Source: CALGYY01 sp963678485
Lineage (GTDB): Bacteria; Bacteroidota; Bacteroidia; Bacteroidales; CAIWKO01
Assembly (NCBI GenBank): GCA_963678485.1
Contig: OY782882.1
Span: 1,674,001 to 1,738,000 of the forward strand
Direction of reading: 5' to 3'
DNA length: 64,000 nt
In this document: piece by piece, positions 26,753-36,600 of the stretch
How positions within the stretch are numbered: position 1 is the stretch's first letter
Layout of the letters: every line of letters begins with the position of its first letter
The notes under the pieces: model-generated
What the model was told of the DNA's origin: nothing
Database searches by the model: none
The model's input: the letters and a program-made list of their open reading frames with translations, nothing else
Translations under genes and position numbers: made by a program

Positions 26753-27400
26753 TTACATCAGCTTTATCATGGCTGCAATCATGGCTTCAGCTCCAGCAGC
26801 TATCTGTGAAATGCCGGCATTGACCATATAGCAGGGTGTACTGACAAGTTTATAATCTGCATCAATTACTACTTCGGAGCCGTGTGTCTGTTTATGACGA
26901 GCTCCCATTTGTTCCATATCTACGGCAGTCTGCTCATCATGCCCAATAGTAAGTTCAACGTGTCCAAAAACATTGGCTAACAGTACAGGGCTTATACACA
27001 TTGCACCAATTGGTTTGTTTAAAGCATGCATTTCCCTAAGTACTTTTTCAATTTCAGGAAGGACGCGCATCTTGGCCCCTACAAATGCATAATCCGATAA
27101 ATTCTTTGCAGAACCAAAGCCGCCGGGAATCACCAGTCCGTCAAATTCCGAAGCTACCAACTCTTGCAGAGGCCTTATCCTTCCCCGGGCAATTCTTGCC
27201 GATTCGATAAGAACATTTCGTTGTTCGGGCATTTCCTTACCAGTCCTGTGGTTTATTACATGGTGTTGTTTGATATCGGGCGCAAAAATCTCAACACGAC
27301 AACCACATTTATCTATCGCAAGTAAGGCCATAACAGCCTCGTGAATTTCGCTACCATCGTAGACGCCGCAACCGGATAGGATAAGTGCAAATTTTTTCAT
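26753..27400 (-). CDS. elbB: ElbB-like DJ-1/PfpI glyoxalase-type protein
   Basis: A 215-residue protein of the DJ-1/PfpI superfamily, ElbB branch, known as a glyoxalase linked to isoprenoid biosynthesis. The frame is open from 27430, but ATG at 27400 gives the canonical N-terminus KKFALILSGCGVYDGSEIHE. GLVIPGGFGSAKNLSDYAF and the nucleophile elbow with Cys in IGAMCISPVLLAN are clear, and the closing segment PCYMVNAGISQIAAGAEAMI fits the family. It follows the LOG gene by 38 bases on the same strand, so the two may be co-transcribed. Its physiological substrate is uncertain. Confidence 0.93.
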   Translation of the reverse strand: MKKFALILSGCGVYDGSEIHEAVMALLAIDKCGCRVEIFAPDIKQHHVINHRTGKEMPEQRNVLIESARIARGRIRPLQELVASEFDGLVIPGGFGSAKNLSDYAFVGAKMRVLPEIEKVLREMHALNKPIGAMCISPVLLANVFGHVELTIGHDEQTAVDMEQMGARHKQTHGSEVVIDADYKLVSTPCYMVNAGISQIAAGAEAMIAAMIKLM

Positions 27401-27438
27401 ACCAAGCAGTTTAGAAAGTGATAGTACCAATAGTTTTT

Positions 27439-28050
27439 TTAGAAATGATCCTTATTAAAATTCTCAAGCCACTTGCGCGTTTCCGGAGGTTCATGAACAC
27501 GAAGTTTTTCAATCAGGGTAAATTCATCCTCGTCATCCACAAAAAAATCCCGATGACCTTCCCTCATAAAACCTTCGGCAATGCTATGATTTACCATTTG
27601 TTTGAGCGGTTCAAAGAAACGATTTGTATTTAATAAACCAACGGCTTTTTTCATTAAATGCAATTGACATAATGTCAACGCTTCAAACAATTCATCAAAA
27701 GTTCCTAATCCACCGGGCATCGCAATAAAAGCATCACTTAACTCAACAATTTTATTCTTGCGTTCACTCATGGTTTCTGTTACTATCATTTCCTGTACAC
27801 CGCGATGTGCAAGCTCAACTTTCTCCAGATGACTGGTAATAACACCTGTGACTTGTCCTCCCCCATCTAAAACCGCATCAGCGATAACTCCCATTAGCCC
27901 AACATTCCCACCACCGTAAATAAGTCGTATGTTTTGCTGAGCAAAAGCCTCTCCCATTCTTTTTGCAGCCTTAACATATACTTCGCTATTTCCCTTGGCA
28001 GATCCGCAAAAAACACCTATTGCTTTAATATCATTTGGTAATATGTTCAT
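27439..28050 (-). CDS. LOG family protein (nucleoside 5'-monophosphate phosphoribohydrolase)
   Basis: A 203-residue Rossmann-like enzyme. The frame is open from 28107, but ATG at 28050 gives the typical start MNILPNDIKAIGVFCGSAKG. Family motifs are YGGGNVGLMGVIAD and PGGLGTFDELFEALTL, the PGGxGTxxE motif holding the catalytic Arg/Glu region. LOG proteins hydrolyse nucleoside monophosphates or cytokinin nucleotides to the free base and ribose 5-phosphate. In bacteria this is usually nucleotide salvage. It is upstream of elbB and divergent from the M16 peptidase gene. Confidence 0.92.
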   Translation of the reverse strand: MNILPNDIKAIGVFCGSAKGNSEVYVKAAKRMGEAFAQQNIRLIYGGGNVGLMGVIADAVLDGGGQVTGVITSHLEKVELAHRGVQEMIVTETMSERKNKIVELSDAFIAMPGGLGTFDELFEALTLCQLHLMKKAVGLLNTNRFFEPLKQMVNHSIAEGFMREGHRDFFVDDEDEFTLIEKLRVHEPPETRKWLENFNKDHF

Positions 28051-28091
28051 GTTGTAAAGATACAAAAGACTATGAATCCAACATAATATTT

Positions 28092-28121
28092 TTTCTGAGG
28101 GCAACAAATAATGTACTTTTG
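28092..28121 (+). promoter_or_regulatory. Promoter giving a leaderless or near-leaderless M16 transcript
   Basis: TTTC (28092-28095), an 18-base spacer and TACTTTTG (28114-28121) match the Bacteroidota consensus well. The start codon is at 28126, so the transcript would begin at or within a few bases of the ATG. Confidence 0.6.
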
Positions 28122-28125
28122 TTGA

Positions 28126-29352
28126 ATGGAGTATTATGTAAAGAATTTGAATAACGGCTTACGTACTGTTTTCAAGCATAACGATTCGCCAGTAGTTCAT
28201 ATTGGACTCATTGTTGGTGCCGGTTCTCGTGATGAAGCCACTAATGAACACGGACTAGCTCACTTTATTGAACACACTGTTTTTAAAGGTACACAAAAAA
28301 GAAAATCATTTCATATTCTTAGCTACATCGACAACATTGGAGGAGAGATTAATGCTTTTACTTCGAGAGAAGAAACCTGCTTGTATGCTAGTGTTCCAGC
28401 GGAACATGCTGAGCGTGCAATGGATCTCTTATCCGATGTGTTTTTTCATTGCACCTTTCCCGAAAAGGAAATCGAAAAGGAAAAAGAAGTAGTTATTGAA
28501 GAAATTAAGTACTATCGCGATCTTCCGGATGAAACCATCCTTGATGATTTTGAAGAGCGTTTGTTTCCGGATCATCCGCTTGGACGCAATATTCTTGGCA
28601 AACCATCCGTAATAAAATCATTTACACCAAAACGAATCAGGGATTTTATTCGCGAACATTACACAGCCGATTGTACACTGATTAGTGGAACTGGCGGGAT
28701 CAACAACGCCTTATGGGAAAAATTGACAGCGAAATATTTTGGAGATTCATCACTATTACCAATAGCACCAGTACGAAAACCCTTTGAATCGTATACACCT
28801 TTTGATATTCGCATTCCCAAAAAAACACATCAAAGCCATTGTGTGATGGGCGCTGCAGCCTATTCATTTGCAAATCCACGAAGGACTGGTTTGGTGCTAC
28901 TAAATAATGTTCTGGGCGGTCCGGGAAATAATTCCAGACTAAATCTAAGTATACGCGAACGGCATGGCCTGGCTTATAATGTAGAATCTAATTACAATCC
29001 TTATTCAGATACGGGCACTTTCTTAATCTACGTGGGTGCGGATCCCAAGCAAATGGAAAAAGCAGTACTTCTGGCACGTACTGAATTACAAAAGCTTTGT
29101 ACTGAAAAATTAGGAACCCTTCAGCTTCAGCGCGCGAAACAACAAATCTGCGGGCAAATGATTCTTGCTCATGAATCGCCACTTGCAGAAATGTTGTCGA
29201 TGGGCAAAAGCTTGTTGATTCGTAATGAGGTTTACTCATTAGAAGACGCAATCGCTGACATTAATAGCCTTAATGCATCCGAATTGCTGGATATTGCGAA
29301 TGACATATTCGACAGCTCGCGAATCAGTACACTTGTTTATACACACAAATAA
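28126..29352 (+). CDS. M16-family zinc peptidase (insulinase/processing-peptidase type)
   Basis: A 408-residue peptidase with the inverted zinc motif HFIEH (in LAHFIEHTVFKGT, residues 46-50), and the third ligand Glu in EIEKEKEVVIEEI about 75 residues later. The second half has GGPGNNSRLNLSIRERHGLAYNV, the substrate-positioning block of the family. No signal peptide is visible, so it is probably cytoplasmic or processed differently. M16 peptidases cut short, disordered peptides or leader sequences. The next gene begins 13 bases after its stop, so both may share one transcript. Confidence 0.93.
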   Translation: MEYYVKNLNNGLRTVFKHNDSPVVHIGLIVGAGSRDEATNEHGLAHFIEHTVFKGTQKRKSFHILSYIDNIGGEINAFTSREETCLYASVPAEHAERAMDLLSDVFFHCTFPEKEIEKEKEVVIEEIKYYRDLPDETILDDFEERLFPDHPLGRNILGKPSVIKSFTPKRIRDFIREHYTADCTLISGTGGINNALWEKLTAKYFGDSSLLPIAPVRKPFESYTPFDIRIPKKTHQSHCVMGAAAYSFANPRRTGLVLLNNVLGGPGNNSRLNLSIRERHGLAYNVESNYNPYSDTGTFLIYVGADPKQMEKAVLLARTELQKLCTEKLGTLQLQRAKQQICGQMILAHESPLAEMLSMGKSLLIRNEVYSLEDAIADINSLNASELLDIANDIFDSSRISTLVYTHK

Positions 29353-29365
29353 AACCTATTTCATT

Positions 29366-30004
29366 ATGCAAGATGAACTTTGGGACTATGCCATGCAAAT
29401 GAGCAAACCTGAATCGGAATTGCTTAGCCGGCTTAACAGAGACACGCATTTACATGTAATGCATCCTCGCATGCTTAGCGGTCATTTGCAGGGTGCGTTA
29501 CTTGCGATGTTAAGCCAGATGATTCAACCCAAGCGCATATTGGAAATCGGCACTTACACAGGCTATTCATGCATTTGTCTTGCTAAAGGTCTTCAACCAC
29601 AAGGGGAAATTATCACCATTGAACACGATCCTGAATTAAAGGAAATGTGCGATGCCTACATTAAAGAAGCTGGAATTTCTGAGCAAGTCAGCTTACTCAC
29701 TGGCGAAGCTATTGAAGTTTTGTCAGGTTTATACGGGCCGTTTGATCTCTGCTTTCTTGATGCCGATAAACGTGATTATCCGGCATTATTCCCGATTATA
29801 ATGGATCTCACAAGACCCGGTGGTTATATTATTGCCGACAATGTGTTATGGTCAGGAAAGGTATTATCGCCACCAGCTTCCGGAGATAAAGACACACGTG
29901 GATTGCAAGAATTTAATCTTATGGTTAAAAATGATCAAAGGGCAGACAATGTTTTGCTGCCCTTTGATGATGGCTTAATGCTGATCAGAAAAAAACTATC
30001 GTAA
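29366..30004 (+). CDS. Class I SAM-dependent O-methyltransferase (family 3)
   Basis: A 212-residue methyltransferase of the catechol/caffeoyl-CoA O-methyltransferase family. The frame is open from 29273 inside the peptidase gene, but ATG at 29366 starts the conserved region and sits 13 bases after the previous stop. The SAM-binding motif is ILEIGTYTGYSCICLAKGL. The metal and substrate segment is DLCFLDADKRDYP, with GGYIIADNVLWSGKV after it. Members use a divalent cation and methylate a hydroxyl of a small aromatic substrate. The actual substrate is unknown. Its 3' end overlaps the convergent adhesin gene by 9 bases. Confidence 0.93.
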   Translation: MQDELWDYAMQMSKPESELLSRLNRDTHLHVMHPRMLSGHLQGALLAMLSQMIQPKRILEIGTYTGYSCICLAKGLQPQGEIITIEHDPELKEMCDAYIKEAGISEQVSLLTGEAIEVLSGLYGPFDLCFLDADKRDYPALFPIIMDLTRPGGYIIADNVLWSGKVLSPPASGDKDTRGLQEFNLMVKNDQRADNVLLPFDDGLMLIRKKLS

Positions 30005-32365
30005 CAGCGTAATGGTTCCGTTAAAACTATACTCTTTCGAATCGTAGCCTACGGCTTCAATAATAAAGAAATACGTTCCTGCAGCACATTCAGCACCTCC
30101 CTGCATACGTCCATCCCAAAGGTCGGTACGAGTCATAGATTCCGAGAATCCTTCTTCCACCTCCGTTGTATGAACTTTCTTTCCCCAGCGGTTGTATATA
30201 ACAGTAGTGAACGAACGAATGCCTTCTGACTTGACAGAAAAGAAATCATTCTTTCCATCACCATTAGGAGAAAACACATCTGGGAAAACCATACTGGAAG
30301 GTTGAATGGCAGTAATTGGAACAACATACACTGACTGGCAATTATCCGGAGGTCCGCTTGTGATGGTAAGAGTAACATCATATAATCCCATGGTGGTATA
30401 GCTATATTGCGGATTTGGTAATGTTGAACTTCCTGTGCCATCGCCGAAATCCCATTGATAAGTGGAGGCACCATAGCCAGTAAACGTGAAATTCACATCA
30501 AATGGCACATACCCTTGAGTTGGATCAGCGGTAAAGTTTGCACTGATAAGGGTATTTGTTCCAACATTTGCAGTTGCAGTAACAATGCAGTTATTGGGTG
30601 AGTACGTTACAGTGACTGTATAATCACCAGCACAAAGTCCGGTAGCAATTGTCCCCGATTGCGAGGGACTAGTGCTCCATGCGTAGGTATAAGGAGGGAT
30701 AGGGCTTGATGTAATATCACAAACAATTTGCCCATTACAACTATTCAAACAAGTCTCATCTGTAGGAGTCAAACCAATGGTCAAAGCAGGAGGATTTGTA
30801 AGTGTAATTGTATTCACAGAAGTACATCCTATACCATCGGTAACGGTAACCGAATAATTTCCCGAAGACAAATTTGTAACTGAGGCTGTGGTATCGCCCG
30901 ACGACCAAAAATAATGAAAATTGGGTAAGCCATTGGACTCTGTCACTGTCAGTCCCCCATCAGTATAGTTATTACAGCTTACCGAGTCAACGCCAGTGAT
31001 TGCAGATGAAAGATTGGATATACTCACCATCACACTATCTACCGAGGCGAAGTTACATTCATCGGTGACAGAAACATAATACATGGTCGGTGTTGGAGGG
31101 TTCACAATGATGGAATTGGTGGCGCCCCCAGTATTCCAGGCATAGGAAAGCGGCGGATAACCTCCTGATCCGATGACTTGAACATTAGCGGGTGAACCGT
31201 TGCAGCTATTCACATTAGGCGAAATAGTTGTGACTATCGGATCATAATCTTTAATAAGAATCAGAATGGTATCAAGGGTTCCACACACCGTATTGATGTA
31301 TGAAATAATAACTGTTTCGGTGGGCTCTGGAACACTGTCACTAATTGGGGTTATCACAACACTAACTGAATCCATGCCGGGATAGATTATGAGACTATCG
31401 TCAATAGCCGGATAATCGGTGCCTTCAGATGCAGTTCCTCCAACAGAATAATGCATTACGATAGTATCGGTAGCCGGCTCACTAAGTAGGAAAGAGACCA
31501 TTGCATTGTTGCAGCCTTCGACTGCAACAGTATCGATATCGCTTGAATAGCTAGTGTTATAAGAAATTCCGTTGGATGAAAAACTGTTTTCTTCAAGAAA
31601 AACACCTGAATCATAGGCGCCATCACCAGCATCACCAATAGCAATTTTTATATGGTATTGATTACAGGGCGTAACAAGACACCATGCAGTTAGCACAGTG
31701 GTAAATCCGTCATAAACAACAGTAAGACCAGTGCCATTATTTACGTAATATGAACTGTAACTTCCGGAGTTAACATTATCAATGGTAACAGGCACGGCAG
31801 TTCCGGGGATTCGGGCAACGTTATAATTGGTGTAATTCCCTCCGGCTGGATTCGGACCAGAAACAAAAAATCCAAATACATCATTATATCCCAATCCAAC
31901 GAATTCAGGATACTCTTCTGAACCAAAAACATATCTAAATTTAATAGTATCAGAAATCGGATTAAAATCAAATTGGAGCACTGATGCGTCTTCAACTGTG
32001 GCGGAGACAAGACTTTGAAGTTGCGGATCTGAACCTGTCCCATTATCGGTGGAGGCCCAGCCACTGGCGGGACTGCCAATAGCAGGAGATCCATTGACAA
32101 GCCCCGTAGAAATAATAATTCCACTGCTCAAGCCGAGATTAGAACCACCGCCGCCGGTAAACTTCCCAATTGATCCGGCAACACCGGAGTAGGTGATATT
32201 TGACACAGAAACACCTGTCCCGACCAAAACATTTTGCACCAACTGCGCTGGCGTTAATGAAGTATTGACAACTATCTGAGCTTTTGTCTCAGCTAACGTA
32301 AAAAGTAGCAGAAAGCTAAGAAACAGACGCTGAAAACCTGAAATCTTTCGTAAAGGGTAACGCAT
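29996..32365 (-). CDS. Choice-of-anchor L adhesin with Calx-beta, SprB-like and PKD repeats and CHU_C C-terminus
   Basis: A 789-residue secreted surface protein. After a signal peptide (about 1-29) comes a choice-of-anchor L domain (about 30-260), with GLSSGIIISTGLVNG, YVFGSEEYPEF and GYNDVFGFFVSGPNP. A Calx-beta-like segment follows (about 285-370), with HYSVGGTASEGTDY. Then come two or three SprB-type repeats with cysteine-bounded YAWS/YFWSSGDTT and GNYSVTVTD units, and a PKD domain with YQWDFGDGTGSS. The CHU_C type B sorting domain closes the protein (FPDVFSPNGDGKNDFF, IYNRWGKKV, LWDGRMQGG). It should be exported by T9SS and act in adhesion or gliding. No PorP/SprF gene is adjacent to this one. 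Confidence 0.9.
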   Translation of the reverse strand: MRYPLRKISGFQRLFLSFLLLFTLAETKAQIVVNTSLTPAQLVQNVLVGTGVSVSNITYSGVAGSIGKFTGGGGSNLGLSSGIIISTGLVNGSPAIGSPASGWASTDNGTGSDPQLQSLVSATVEDASVLQFDFNPISDTIKFRYVFGSEEYPEFVGLGYNDVFGFFVSGPNPAGGNYTNYNVARIPGTAVPVTIDNVNSGSYSSYYVNNGTGLTVVYDGFTTVLTAWCLVTPCNQYHIKIAIGDAGDGAYDSGVFLEENSFSSNGISYNTSYSSDIDTVAVEGCNNAMVSFLLSEPATDTIVMHYSVGGTASEGTDYPAIDDSLIIYPGMDSVSVVITPISDSVPEPTETVIISYINTVCGTLDTILILIKDYDPIVTTISPNVNSCNGSPANVQVIGSGGYPPLSYAWNTGGATNSIIVNPPTPTMYYVSVTDECNFASVDSVMVSISNLSSAITGVDSVSCNNYTDGGLTVTESNGLPNFHYFWSSGDTTASVTNLSSGNYSVTVTDGIGCTSVNTITLTNPPALTIGLTPTDETCLNSCNGQIVCDITSSPIPPYTYAWSTSPSQSGTIATGLCAGDYTVTVTYSPNNCIVTATANVGTNTLISANFTADPTQGYVPFDVNFTFTGYGASTYQWDFGDGTGSSTLPNPQYSYTTMGLYDVTLTITSGPPDNCQSVYVVPITAIQPSSMVFPDVFSPNGDGKNDFFSVKSEGIRSFTTVIYNRWGKKVHTTEVEEGFSESMTRTDLWDGRMQGGAECAAGTYFFIIEAVGYDSKEYSFNGTITLLR

Positions 32366-32427
32366 AAGATTGTTTTTTACAATATAAATTCGCCAAACTA
32401 AAGTAATTCCAATAGTCTAGCATGGAC

Positions 32428-32458
32428 CAAATATAGAAAAATAGTACTTATAATCGAA
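32428..32458 (-). promoter_or_regulatory. Putative promoter of the choice-of-anchor L gene
   Basis: On the minus strand TTCG (32455-32458), a 19-base spacer and TATATTTG (32428-32435) fit the -33/-7 pattern. The predicted leader to the start at 32365 is about 55 bases. The rest of the 283-base gap shows only a weak tetraloop hairpin at 32506-32517 and the direct repeat at 32613-32643. Confidence 0.5.
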
Positions 32459-32612
32459 TAAGTGCGACATTTTTTTACAATACGAAAATGACAAACCGTG
32501 CTTAATCCCTCAAGGGAATGGATTCTAAGCTCAAAAATATTCTACCTAATCTCAAAATTTAAAAAAACGATGCACTCCAATTGAATGGAAACATATAGCG
32601 GTAGAACGATTA

Positions 32613-32643
32613 ATACAAGGGGATAGTAAAATACAGGGGGATA
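32613..32643. repeat. Two-copy 13-bp direct repeat downstream of the small lipoprotein gene
   Basis: ATACAAGGGGATA (32613-32625) and ATACAGGGGGATA (32631-32643) differ at one base and are spaced 18 bases start to start. They lie just past the stop of the 49-residue lipoprotein gene, within its 3' untranslated region. Confidence 0.7.
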
Positions 32644-32648
32644 AAAAA

Positions 32649-32798
32649 TTATCTTGCAATGCCCATACGGACATCTCTGTTGTAGCATTTCATGTAACCA
32701 CAACGAGGACTTGCACAACCTACGATTGAAATAACAACGGCGATCAAAACAACGATAGAAAGAACTTTTGAACGGGTGTTGCGAGTTGAGTTTTTCAT
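32649..32798 (-). CDS. Small (49-residue) predicted lipoprotein
   Basis: A very short protein. A charged N-terminus (MKNSTRNTRSK) is followed by a hydrophobic stretch VLSIVVLIAVVISIVGC, whose end fits a lipobox (SIVGC). The mature part is only about 21 residues, Arg- and Cys-rich (ASPRCGYMKCYNRDVRMG). A longer frame open from 32912 starts with unrelated hydrophobic sequence and was not chosen. A near-consensus promoter lies 32 bases before this ATG, which argues strongly that the short version is real and expressed. I do not recognise the family. It could be a structural or stress-related membrane peptide. Confidence 0.72.
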   Translation of the reverse strand: MKNSTRNTRSKVLSIVVLIAVVISIVGCASPRCGYMKCYNRDVRMGIAR

Positions 32799-32829
32799 GC
32801 TTTGCAAATTGTATTTTAAAATGATGGCG

Positions 32830-32860
32830 CAAAAATAGAAAAAAAAATCGAAATAACAAG
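32830..32860 (-). promoter_or_regulatory. Strong promoter of the small lipoprotein gene
   Basis: On the minus strand CTTG (32857-32860), a spacer of exactly 19 bases and TATTTTTG (32830-32837) match the Bacteroidota consensus. The predicted start of transcription is about 25 bases upstream of the ATG at 32798. Confidence 0.65.
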
Positions 32861-32942
32861 GGCTTTTTGTCCTTTTTTTGGTGATTAACATATGAAAAAC
32901 AGCACCATACAAAAAAATAGAGGAACCCCTCTTTATAAAAGC

Positions 32943-32972
32943 TTTCGTGCTTTAATAATTTTTATAATTTTG
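32943..32972 (+). promoter_or_regulatory. Promoter of the tetR-activase operon
   Basis: TTTC (32943-32946), an 18-base spacer and TAATTTTG (32965-32972) form a good -33/-7 pair. Transcription would start near 32979, giving a leader of about 30 bases to the tetR start at 33011. The -7 element overlaps the operator. Confidence 0.6.
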
Positions 32973-33000
32973 ACGCCACTGTCAAACACTGTTGTCAAAA
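32968..33000. promoter_or_regulatory. Putative TetR operator with three half-sites
   Basis: TTTGAC (32969-32974) and GTCAAA (32981-32986) are perfect inverted arms separated by 6 bases. A third half-site, GTCAAAA, follows at 32994-33000. The cluster overlaps the -7 element and the transcription start just before the tetR gene, the usual place for an autoregulatory TetR site. Confidence 0.65.
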
Positions 33001-33010
33001 TCGTTAAATA

Positions 33011-33652
33011 ATGAAATACAACGTTTTATCGAATCCTGAAGCACGCATTATTGAAGCAGCCAATAAAGTATTTTTAAAATACGGTGTTGAAGCTGCAACG
33101 ATGATGCAAATTGCTGACGAAGCTGGATTAAGCAGAACCTCATTGCATTATTACTACCGGGACAAAGCGCATTTGTTCGAAGCTGTCTTCAGAACCATTG
33201 AACATAAGCTATGGCCTGCACTATCTTATGTTTTCGATGCGGATGTTCCGGTCATACAAAAAGTGGAGAAGTTCGTGAACGAGTACATACAGTTGATTGT
33301 TGATTATCCGATGATTCCTGGATTTATGTCATCAGAGATTCAGCGCAATCCGCAATGGATAAACGAACTCTATAAAAGCAAATGTGTGAATTTCGATGGT
33401 TTAAGAAAGAGTTTGGAGCAAGAAGCATCTGAAGGCAAGATTCGATCAATAAGTGTCGAGGATCTTATCGCCAATACTGTTGGCATGTGTGTGTTTCCCA
33501 CCTTGAGCAAGCCTGTATATCTTGAATTTGTATTCCAGGGTAATGAAGAAGGGTTTAACTCTTTTATGCAACAGCGCAAAAAAATTGTGATGGATGTTAT
33601 TACAGCATGGCTAAGGCCTGTTGAAATCACTGAACAATCAACGACTATTTAA
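33011..33652 (+). CDS. TetR/AcrR family transcriptional regulator
   Basis: A 213-residue one-component regulator. The N-terminal helix-turn-helix region (about residues 8-58) is typical: RIIEAANKVFLKYGVEAATM, then IADEAGLSRTSLHYYYRDKAHLFEAVF. The rest is an all-helical ligand-binding and dimer domain without strong similarity to a named subgroup. It is 14 bases upstream of the acyl-CoA dehydratase activase gene and behind a promoter overlapped by an inverted repeat. It probably represses itself and the activase gene and responds to an acyl-CoA or related ligand (inference from context). Confidence 0.93.
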   Translation: MKYNVLSNPEARIIEAANKVFLKYGVEAATMMQIADEAGLSRTSLHYYYRDKAHLFEAVFRTIEHKLWPALSYVFDADVPVIQKVEKFVNEYIQLIVDYPMIPGFMSSEIQRNPQWINELYKSKCVNFDGLRKSLEQEASEGKIRSISVEDLIANTVGMCVFPTLSKPVYLEFVFQGNEEGFNSFMQQRKKIVMDVITAWLRPVEITEQSTTI

Positions 33653-33666
33653 GAAATACCGAATTG

Positions 33667-36600
33667 ATGAAAACGAACTTATTAGGAATAGATATAGGAT
33701 CCACAACGGCCAAAGTAGTTCTGATAGCCAATGGAAAAGATTTGCTTTTTTCGGCATATGAACGACACAATATCCGGACTGCCGAAACGCTGATTATACT
33801 ATTGCATGAGGTGATAGAAAAACATGGGGATATCCCAGTAAAAGCGGTCTTTTCAGGCTCGGCAGGGATGGGGCTCGCAGAACAAATTCATCAGCCCTTT
33901 GTGCAAGAAGTCATTGCCGCAAGTGTTGCTGCAAACAGCCAATATCCCGGAATAAAAAGCCTGCTTGATATTGGTGGTGAAGATGCTAAGCTTGTTCTTT
34001 TCAACGATAACAAAAATCCCGACATGCGCATGAATGGGAATTGTGCCGGCGGTACTGGAGCCTACATAGATCAAATGGCAACGCTGCTCAACATCTCAAT
34101 ATCTCAAATGAATGATCTTGCGGGAAGCGCCTCGAAAATTTATCCCATAGCTTCCCGTTGTGGTGTGTTTGCCAAAACAGATGTACAAAATCTCATCAGC
34201 CGAAAAATCTGTCCGGAAGATATAGCCGCTTCTATATTCGACGCAGTAGCCGGTCAGGTTATTAATGCACTGGCGCGTGGTTGCAGTATTGAGCCCAAAC
34301 TACTTTTTTGTGGTGGGCCACTCACCTATATCCCTCGATTGAGGGATTCCTTTGTGCGTCTGCTTAAAATGAGTGAGAACGATATAGTGGTTCCTGAACA
34401 TGCAGAATTATTTACTGCGATAGGTGCAGCAATGTCGGCAAAAAAAAATCAAAAGCTCATTACGTTATCTGCACTAATCAGCGGTCTTGAAAAACGTTCA
34501 GTGAGCCCGCGTGAGCAAGACACACTTCCGTCGTTGTTTAATAACCGTGAGGAATTCCAGCAATGGGAACAACAACGTAAAATCATTAATATCCCGGAAG
34601 CATCAGTCAAAACAGGTGTTCCGTGCTATCTTGGCATCGATTCAGGGTCTACTACGACAAAGATTGTAGTTATGGATGATGAAGGTAAACTGTGTTATAA
34701 GTTTTATCGTAACAATCAGGGCCGACCGTTGGAGACCGTTGTTGATGGGCTTAAAGAATTCGCTCATCAATTAAATGCAGATGGTATCAGAGCTGACATC
34801 AAAGGCAGTGCAGTCACTGGTTACGGAGAAGAACTCATACGATCTGCTTTAGGTCTTGATTATGGAATTGTAGAAACAGTGGCCCATTTCATGGCCGCAA
34901 AACATATTGAGCCCGGACTCACTTATATTCTGGATATTGGCGGGCAGGACATCAAAGCGATAAGTGTGCGCAATAATACCATTACCAATATTGAAATCAA
35001 CGAGGCTTGTTCCTCAGGCTGTGGCTCATTTATAGAAGGTTTTGCAAGAACACTAGGATATAGTCCATCCGAATTCTCTGATTTGGCTGTTAGCTCTCAA
35101 GCCCCGTATGATCTTGGTTCCAGATGTACAGTGTTTATGAATTCCAAGGTTAAGCAAGCACTGCGTGATGGAGCCACTGTGGCGGATCTTGCAGCAGGAC
35201 TCTCCTATTCTGTAATTAAAAATTGTCTTACCAAAGTTCTCAAGATTAAAAATTACTCTGAAATTGGTGACCATATAGTAGTGCAAGGTGGAGCATTCAA
35301 GAATAAATCGGTTTTCAGAAGTCTGGAGTTGCTCTCAGAAAAGCGCATTGTATGTTCCAACATTCCTGAATTAATGGGTGCTTTTGGTGCCGCCTTATAC
35401 GCACGGAGGACTATTTCAAAAAGTACTAGCGTCAACCACGAATTTGTGGGTCTCGATCATTTGGATGACCTCAACACCTATGAGACAAAAATGTCTTTCT
35501 GCCATGGGTGTACTAATAATTGCCAAGTTACTACTTATCAATTTGGGAACGGAAACAAATGCTATTCGGGAAATAAATGCGAAAAAATATTTTCAAATCA
35601 TCCATCAACAAAATCAAAAGAAGAAAACATTGTTGACCACAAGAGGCATCTGCTTTTTGCGGGCAACAGCAAGCCAATGCGTAAATCAGCCAAGCGAATA
35701 GGAATCCCGCGCATATTAAACATGTACGAGAATTTCCCATTCTGGAATACATTGTTTACACGATGTGGATTCGAGGTTGTTCTTTCAGACGACAGTAATG
35801 ACAGCATTTATAAACAAGGCTACGGAACCGTAATGTCGGATAATATATGTTTTCCTGCAAAATTATCACACGGGCACATTTTCAATCTCGCTGAAAAGAA
35901 AGTTGATCGTATCTTTTTTCCCTTTGTTGTTTACGAAAAAAAGGAATTTGAAAAGTCATCGAACAGTTTCAATTGTCCCATCGTTACTGGTTATTCAGAA
36001 GTATTAAAAAGCACATCCGCTTTACTTGATGCACGCAATATCCCATTTGATGCACCATCCATCAATTTCAACGACGCAGAGCTCCTGGAAAAGGCATGTA
36101 TAAAATACCTCAGAACACTCGGAATTAAAAAGACCCTTGCACACCTCGCTTTAGGAAAAGCGCTGGAGGTAAGACGCAGCGTACGATCCGCAGTAATGAA
36201 AAAGAACAAAAGCATATTAAAGGATGCTATTCAAAATAACACTCCAATCGTACTGCTTGCAAGTCACCCTTATCATATCGATCGTCTGATTCATCAACAG
36301 GTTTCGCAAATGCTCACTGATTTAGGTGTAGCGGTAATCAATGAGGAAATCGCTATTGGTACCAATAACGAGGGTTTTGATAAATTCTTTTCTGTTGCGC
36401 AATGGGAATATCCGAACCGAGTGTTGCAAGCTGCATGGTGGGTTACCCGACAGGAAAACAATATTGGATTTTTGCAACTTAATTCATTTGGCTGCGGTCC
36501 GGATTCATTTATCATTGATGAAATTGGCGAATTAACGCGGCAAAGCGATGTTCCTTATGCCCTCATTCGTATTGACGAAATCACTAGTCCGGGATCAACA

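Noticed and set aside
32542..32859. Second open frame over the small lipoprotein gene
   Set aside because: It is in another frame and very rich in Phe/Arg/Cys without a signal. The lipobox frame with a promoter 32 bases upstream is the better candidate.
33664..33666. TTG start of the activase gene
   Set aside because: An ATG follows directly in frame at 33667 and is the more likely start; the difference is one residue.
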